Shown here: positions 59,723 through 64,000 of the stretch, piece after piece
Layout of the letters: every line of letters begins with the position of its first letter
How positions within the stretch are numbered: the first letter of the stretch is position 1
Assembly (NCBI GenBank): GCA_023400235.1
Contig: JAEXFI010000049.1
Coordinates: 1-64,000, forward strand
Direction: 5' to 3'
Length of the DNA: 64,000 bases
Source of the DNA: Bacillota bacterium
GTDB lineage: Bacteria; Bacillota; Clostridia; Acetivibrionales; DSM-1351
Program-made: the position numbers and the translations under genes
The notes under the pieces: model-generated
The model's database searches: none
What the model saw: the letters and a program-made list of their open reading frames with translations, nothing else
Told to the model about the DNA's origin: nothing

Positions 59723-60340
59723 ATGGCGATTAGTTTTGATGAGTTAAATAATCTGCAAATGGATGTACTAAGAGAAATAGGTAATATAGGAGCAGGAAAC
59801 GCTGTTACATCTCTGGCAAAAATGATTGATAAGAAGGTTGATATGGCTGTGCCCAAGGTGAAAATCATGGGCTTTGACAAGGTAAGCCAGATTTTAGGCG
59901 GAGAGGAAATGATAGTTGTAGGAATATTGCTTAGTGTTACCGGAGATTTGACCGGAAACATGATGTTCATTCTGGACAACTTTGCTGCCAGGCAGCTTGT
60001 AAACATCCTCATAGGCAGTGATTCAACCAGCCTTAGCTTTGATGAAATGGAGCTGTCCGCGCTCAAGGAAATAGGCAACATACTGACCGGATCATATCTG
60101 AATGCACTTGCAGGACTGACCAACCTGAGGATATTGCCTTCCATACCGGAGCTGGCAATAGACATGGCTGGAGCCATATTAAGTGTTCCTGCCATCGAGT
60201 TCGGCAAAGTGGGAGACTCGGTACTTTATATCGAGACTGAGTTTAGTGAGGGCATTACTAAAGTATTGGGGGACTTTCTTTTAATACCTGATATTGATTC
60301 ATACGAGGTATTATTAAAAGCATTGGGAGTTATAGAATAA
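59723..60340 (+). CDS. cheC: CheY-P phosphatase CheC
   Basis: The 205 residues have two phosphatase motifs, EIGNIGAGNAVTSL and EIGNILTGSYLNAL. CheC removes phosphate from CheY and is stimulated by CheD, encoded immediately after with a one-base overlap (TAATG). Together they form the second adaptation system known in Bacillus. Confidence 0.95.
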   Translation: MAISFDELNNLQMDVLREIGNIGAGNAVTSLAKMIDKKVDMAVPKVKIMGFDKVSQILGGEEMIVVGILLSVTGDLTGNMMFILDNFAARQLVNILIGSDSTSLSFDEMELSALKEIGNILTGSYLNALAGLTNLRILPSIPELAIDMAGAILSVPAIEFGKVGDSVLYIETEFSEGITKVLGDFLLIPDIDSYEVLLKALGVIE

Positions 60341-60828
60341 TGGATATTGAGACAATAAAGGTTGGTATGGCTGATTTAAACTCAGCTCACCATCCTTGTA
60401 TGATAACAACACTTGGGTTAGGCTCCTGTGTGGGCATTGCTTTATATGATTCTGCTGCAAAAGTTGTTGGTTTGGCGCACGTAATGTTACCAAGCAGTGA
60501 ACAGGCAAAGAATAATAGCAATATTGCCAAGTTTGCCGATACGGCAATAGTTAAACTGGTGGAGGATATGGTAAAGTTAGGCGCCAGAAAGGAAAGAATC
60601 ACTGCAAAGCTGGCAGGCGGAGCCCAAATGTTTGCTTTTACCCAGGGATCAGACCTGATGAGGATAGGCTACAGAAATGTAATAGCGTCAAAAGAAAAGC
60701 TCAAGGAGCTTAATATTCCCGTGTTGTCGGAGGATACCGGAGGAAATTACGGGAGAACTATTGAGATATATTCAGAAGACGGAAGGCTGATGGTCAAGAC
60801 TATTGGCTGTGGAATCAAACAGTTATAG
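60340..60828 (+). CDS. cheD: Chemoreceptor glutamine deamidase CheD
   Basis: It has 162 residues. The catalytic Cys is in LGLGSCVGIALYD and the His in VGLAHVMLP, with a Thr in the ERITAKLAGGAQMF region. It deamidates receptors and, bound to CheC, forms a feedback loop. The start overlaps the cheC stop. Confidence 0.95.
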   Translation: MDIETIKVGMADLNSAHHPCMITTLGLGSCVGIALYDSAAKVVGLAHVMLPSSEQAKNNSNIAKFADTAIVKLVEDMVKLGARKERITAKLAGGAQMFAFTQGSDLMRIGYRNVIASKEKLKELNIPVLSEDTGGNYGRTIEIYSEDGRLMVKTIGCGIKQL

Positions 60829-60957
60829 AGAAGTGCAAGCCAAGGTTAATTATTTATTTAATTTTGTTTAAACTAAAGAAAAAGAATGTAGATATTCTTT
60901 TTGAAGCCATTTTGTGGCTTTGCTTTCACTCGCATCACGCGTACATGAGAGGTAAGA

Positions 60958-61344
60958 ATGGAGACAATTATGAAGATACCGTTCCTTTTGGCAATGACGG
61001 CGGCTTTGGTTACCGGGATTATAAGCTTCAGCAACAATGCCGGTACTAACCAGACCTGCATCAGAATGATCATAGCACTGATTGGATTTTATATATTAGG
61101 TGCCATAGTGAGTTCTACACTGACCGGGATTGTTGAGGAACAGCAAAGACGAAAGCAGGAAGAGGAAAAGCAGCTGAGGCTGGAAGAATACAAGCTGGAA
61201 CAACAGAGACAGCAAATGGCTGAGATGCTGGACCAGGAGGGGCATTTGGGCACTAATCTGGATCTGGTAGCAGGCAGCGCCATGGACGACGGTTTTTCTC
61301 CACTAGATTTATCACAAGCAATCAGGACAAAAGTTAGGGAATAG
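60958..61344 (+). CDS. Small membrane protein with cytoplasmic coiled coil, motility operon
   Basis: The 128 residues have two membrane helices (about 6-26 and 36-58), then a Glu/Gln/Arg-rich coiled coil (EEQQRRKQEEEKQLRLEEYK), and a short conserved-looking tail (SPLDLSQAIRTK). I do not recognise a named family, but a gene of this type precedes the motility sigma factor in related Clostridia as far as I recall. GAGAGGTAAG precedes the ATG. The 129-bp gap before it contains AAAGAAT/ATTCTTT and AGCCA/TGGCT stems. Confidence 0.75.
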   Translation: METIMKIPFLLAMTAALVTGIISFSNNAGTNQTCIRMIIALIGFYILGAIVSSTLTGIVEEQQRRKQEEEKQLRLEEYKLEQQRQQMAEMLDQEGHLGTNLDLVAGSAMDDGFSPLDLSQAIRTKVRE

Positions 61345-61385
61345 ACAGTTTGGTGATATATATAGTAAAGGTTTGGGGGATTTAC

Positions 61386-62153
61386 ATGTTTAGTGTAAGC
61401 AATATTAGTCAGCTTTGGAAACAATATACCGAAAATAAGGATCCTGCTGCAAAGGAAAAGTTAATTGTTCAGTATGCTTATTTGATAAAGTATGTGGCAG
61501 GAAGATTGAGCATCTACTTCGGATCAAATGTGGAATTTGACGACCTGGTGGGCTATGGTGCTTTTGGCCTTATAGATGCTATTGAAAAGTTCGACGTAAC
61601 AAAAGGTGCTAAATTTGAAACTTATGCCTCCTTGAGAATCAGAGGCTCTATTATAGATAGTATCAGGGATCTGGATTGGGTTCCAAGGTCACTGAGGCAA
61701 AAGAACAAGGAACTGGAAAGAGTATATGCTGAGATAGAGAATGAAGTAGGCCATTCCGCTACCGACAAACAGGTTGCTGAAAAGCTTGGAATAAGTATGG
61801 ATGAATTTTACAGACTTCTGAATGATGTAAATGTTTCGTCAATGATGTCCCTTGAAGAATTTATGGAACAGAATTACGAGAGAGGTCTGGAAATAGTCAG
61901 TGAAAATACAGAGGACAAGCCCGAGGCATCATTGGAACTAAGTGAGATAAAAGAGCTTTTGGCCGATTCTATAAATAAATTGCCCGAAAAAGAGAAAGCG
62001 GTAATTACTTTTTATTATTTTGAGGAACTTACTTTAAAAGAAATAAGTGCCATAATGAATGTAACGGAATCAAGAATTTCCCAGTTGCATACAAAAGCAC
62101 TTTTAAGGATGAGAGGCAAATTGTTCAGACACAAAATAATGCTTGAATCTTAA
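61386..62153 (+). CDS. sigD: Motility sigma factor (FliA/SigD/WhiG family)
   Basis: It has 255 residues with region 2 (LVGYGAFGLIDAIEKFDVTK, SIIDSIRDLDWVPRSLRQK) and region 4 (LKEISAIMNVTESRISQLHT). The DWVPRSLR segment is diagnostic of the FliA/WhiG group. It transcribes late flagellar and chemotaxis genes. GGGGGAT precedes the ATG at 61386; an in-frame start at 61350 is less likely. fapA follows. Confidence 0.95.
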   Translation: MFSVSNISQLWKQYTENKDPAAKEKLIVQYAYLIKYVAGRLSIYFGSNVEFDDLVGYGAFGLIDAIEKFDVTKGAKFETYASLRIRGSIIDSIRDLDWVPRSLRQKNKELERVYAEIENEVGHSATDKQVAEKLGISMDEFYRLLNDVNVSSMMSLEEFMEQNYERGLEIVSENTEDKPEASLELSEIKELLADSINKLPEKEKAVITFYYFEELTLKEISAIMNVTESRISQLHTKALLRMRGKLFRHKIMLES

Positions 62154-62163
62154 AGGAGAATTT

Positions 62164-63555
62164 ATGGCAAGTCAAAACGAGGTTAAAATTTCAGTTACAG
62201 TTACCCCGGATGAGCTTAAGGCTTTTGTAACCCTGTTTCCGGGTGAAGAAAATTCAGGAGTGAGCAGAGCGGACATTGTTTCAGCTCTGCAGAGCCAGAA
62301 GATTGTATATGGGATAAAGGAGGAGGTAATAGATTCCTGCTGCAGTAATCCTGTATATAATGAATCAATTTGTGTGGCGGAAGGTTTACCTGCACAAAAC
62401 GGCAGGAATGGGTCTGTAAATTATCATTTTGACACCACGGTTGACAAAACTCCAACGGTATTGGAGGACGGAAGGATAAATTACAGAGAATTGAACTTGA
62501 TTCAGTCGGTAAAACAGGGCCAACTGCTGTGCTCTGTTATTCCGCCTGTAGCGGGAACTCAGGGAATGACTGTCAAGGGCAAGCCCATACCGTCAGTAAA
62601 CGGCAAGCCTGCTGTTTTGCCCAGAGGGAAGAATGTACATGCCTCTGAGGACGGACAAAGCCTGTATGCTTCTACAGACGGAGAGGTTGAATATCTTGAC
62701 ACTACAAAAGTAAGTGTTTATACAAATCACGAGATTCCTGCGGATGTGGACAATTCCACCGGGAATATTAATTTTGTGGGAAGTGTTATCATAAAAGGAA
62801 ATGTCTTATCCGGCTTTAGTGTGGAAGCAGGTGGAAATGTTGAGATTTATGGGGTAGTTGAAGGAGCCACCATAAAGGCTGGAGGCAATATCATACTCAG
62901 AAGGGGAATGCAGGGCATGGGTAAGGGCACCCTTATTGCCGGAGGCGATATTGTGGCAAGGTACATAGAATACAGTAATGTGGAGGCTCAGAATAACATC
63001 CAGTCGGAGGCTGTAATGCACAGCAATGTCAAGTGCGGAAACAAGCTGGAATTGACCGGAAGAAAGGGCCTGCTTGTAGGAGGCACCTGCAAGGTGGGTA
63101 AAATAATAGTAGCCAAGGTAATCGGTTCACATATGGCAACGGTGACTGACCTGGAGGTCGGGACTGATCCCACCGTCAGAGAAAGATACAAGCAGGTCAA
63201 GGAAGAGCTGACGTCCGGCGAGTCGGATGTAAAAAAGGCCGATCAGGCCATAACAATATTGAAAAAGCTGGAAGGCATGGGCGCGCTGACGCCGGACAAG
63301 CAGGAGATTCTTACAAAAAGCGTGAGAACAAAGATATATCTGTCCTCCAGGATTGAAGAGCTGAAAAGGGAGATGCTGGTACTGGATGAAAAGCTCCAAA
63401 TGGAGGTAAGCGGTAAGGTACGCTGCTTAAACACCATTTATCCCGGCGTGAAGGTTACCATCGGCACATGTATGATGTATGTAAAGGAATCCCTGCAGTA
63501 CTGCACCCTGTACAGAGACGGTGCCGATATACGTGTGGGAGCAGTGGACAGGTAA
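62164..63555 (+). CDS. FapA family (DUF342) protein
   Basis: The 463 residues form a flagellar-assembly-protein-A-type fold: an N-terminal domain (about 1-165), a right-handed beta-helix rich in Gly-Gly-Asn turns (SVEAGGNVEIYGVVEGATIK, LIAGGDIVARYIE) and a C-terminal coiled coil with a small domain. This family commonly follows the motility sigma factor. Its function is not settled; a role in polar or envelope organisation is possible. GGAG precedes the ATG at 62164. Confidence 0.85.
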   Translation: MASQNEVKISVTVTPDELKAFVTLFPGEENSGVSRADIVSALQSQKIVYGIKEEVIDSCCSNPVYNESICVAEGLPAQNGRNGSVNYHFDTTVDKTPTVLEDGRINYRELNLIQSVKQGQLLCSVIPPVAGTQGMTVKGKPIPSVNGKPAVLPRGKNVHASEDGQSLYASTDGEVEYLDTTKVSVYTNHEIPADVDNSTGNINFVGSVIIKGNVLSGFSVEAGGNVEIYGVVEGATIKAGGNIILRRGMQGMGKGTLIAGGDIVARYIEYSNVEAQNNIQSEAVMHSNVKCGNKLELTGRKGLLVGGTCKVGKIIVAKVIGSHMATVTDLEVGTDPTVRERYKQVKEELTSGESDVKKADQAITILKKLEGMGALTPDKQEILTKSVRTKIYLSSRIEELKREMLVLDEKLQMEVSGKVRCLNTIYPGVKVTIGTCMMYVKESLQYCTLYRDGADIRVGAVDR

Positions 63556-63569
63556 TCAATTTGTTTTAT

Positions 63570-63617
63570 TATTTAACTATTTAACTATTTAAATGTATAC
63601 CTGTATAACTATTTAAC
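63570..63617 (+). repeat. 8-bp repeats of TATTTAAC after the FapA gene
   Basis: Three consecutive units (63570-63593, the last with one change) and another at 63610-63617 are seen. No gene or terminator is evident in this 149-bp gap. Confidence 0.6.
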
Positions 63618-63666
63618 TATTAACGGAAAACAGGAAGCCTTATAGATTAACCATTTTCATATGAAG

Positions 63667-63698
63667 ATATGGAAATATGGAGATATGGAGATATGGAG
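63667..63698 (+). repeat. 8-bp tandem repeat ATATGGAG, four units, forming the ribosome site of the next gene
   Basis: ATATGGAA is followed by three ATATGGAG units. The last unit supplies GGAGG, five bases before the ATG at 63705. Each unit also holds an ATG, so start choice could depend on unit number. Confidence 0.75.
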
Positions 63699-63704
63699 GT
63701 CAAT

Positions 63705-63989
63705 ATGTCAATCAGGCCAATGGATTTTCAGGTCCTCTATCCAAAGACCACCGAGCTGTCAAAAATTCAGAATGAAGAAGCCAACAAAAACCAGGCTATA
63801 CTTCAGCAGCAGGCTGAGACCAACCGGGACAGGATTGATCACAATCTGAAGCAGGTTGTAGCTCGGGAAAATGTTCAGCATGGACGGGTGAATGAAAAGC
63901 AGCAAAAAGACAATAATAAGCAAAATGAAAAGAAGAAAAAACAAAAAGATAATAATGGTCAGGCGGCTAAAATTGATATAAGGATATAG
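63705..63989 (+). CDS. Small charged protein at the end of the motility cluster
   Basis: It has 94 residues, starting MSIRPMDFQVLYPKTTELSK. A Gln/Glu-rich helical middle and a very basic Lys/Gln/Asn tail (QNEKKKKQKDNN) follow. The opening resembles small proteins found after fapA in Clostridia, but I cannot name a family or function. No membrane segment or signal peptide. The ATG at 63705 has GGAGG upstream; an in-frame ATG at 63669 sits inside the tandem repeat. Confidence 0.7.
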   Translation: MSIRPMDFQVLYPKTTELSKIQNEEANKNQAILQQQAETNRDRIDHNLKQVVARENVQHGRVNEKQQKDNNKQNEKKKKQKDNNGQAAKIDIRI

Positions 63990-64000
63990 CTGCATTGAGG

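Noticed and set aside
60908..60957. Third copy of the fliQ/flhF leader before the small membrane protein gene
   Set aside because: Only short words (CTTTCA, ACGCG, GAGAGGTAAG) are shared and the order and pairing are not kept.
1..64000. tRNA, rRNA, CRISPR arrays or intact insertion sequences
   Set aside because: No cloverleaf, rRNA sequence, regular spacer array or transposase was found on reading both strands.

Overview
The window looks like chromosome of a motile, endospore-forming, low-to-medium GC Gram-positive anaerobe of the Clostridia, most like the Ruminiclostridium/Clostridium cellulolyticum group. The grounds are gene order and content (murA-ftsQ-sbp-ftsA-ftsZ-spoIIGA-sigE-sigG-nrdR, a flgB-to-fapA motility cluster with FliY, CheC and CheD, and MurT/GatD), strong GGAGG ribosome sites and frequent TTG/GTG starts. 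The species assignment is inference. No rRNA, tRNA, CRISPR array or intact insertion sequence was seen.

Layout. 1-3.2 kb: the 3' end of a large Rhs/YD-repeat gene whose C-terminal tip is a metzincin-like zinc protease, followed by two small membrane-anchored or lipoprotein genes, the first frameshifted, that are candidate immunity genes. 3.66-15.54 kb: murA (UDP-GlcNAc enolpyruvyl transferase) is cut in two. Codons 1-116, ending exactly at the catalytic Cys, lie at 3660-4008, and the rest lies at 14637-15544. Between them sit 10.6 kb of ordinary housekeeping genes: a receiver protein, an ECF sigma/anti-sigma pair, polA, coaE, a lytic transglycosylase, a T-box-controlled DAHP synthase and murT-gatD. 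Joining the halves across a 10-bp near-direct repeat restores a perfect 418-residue MurA. 15.5-24.1 kb: division and sporulation genes ftsQ, sbp, ftsA, ftsZ, spoIIGA, sigE, sigG and nrdR, then a membrane methyltransferase-like gene. 24.5-31.2 kb: comM, dprA, topA, trmFO. 31.3-64 kb: one long same-strand motility and chemotaxis cluster covering the flagellar basal body, C-ring, export gate, hook, placement GTPases, a PilZ protein, CheA/B/C/D/W/Y, the motility sigma factor and FapA.

How the genes work together. The ftsQ/A/Z genes build the division ring. SpoIIGA is the protease that matures pro-SigmaE, encoded next door, and SigmaG follows; the spoIIGA promoter has the long spacer typical of Spo0A-driven promoters. 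In the motility cluster, FliF/G/M/Y form the rotor and switch, FliP/Q/R, FlhA/B and FliH/I/J the export apparatus, and FliK/FlgD/FlgE the hook. FlhF/FlhG set flagellar position and number, and the Che proteins control switching.

Structure not explained by genes. Two families of structured repeats lie in intergenic gaps. A ~160-bp multi-hairpin element with perfect 12-bp terminal inverted repeats occurs after spoIIGA and after cheY. A ~114-bp leader with mutually exclusive stems, running into the ribosome site, occurs directly upstream of both fliQ and flhF. Other signals are a 12-bp-arm operator palindrome, a 20-bp perfect palindrome, a 13-bp hairpin between flgE and flbD, and short tandem repeats ahead of murA and of the last gene.
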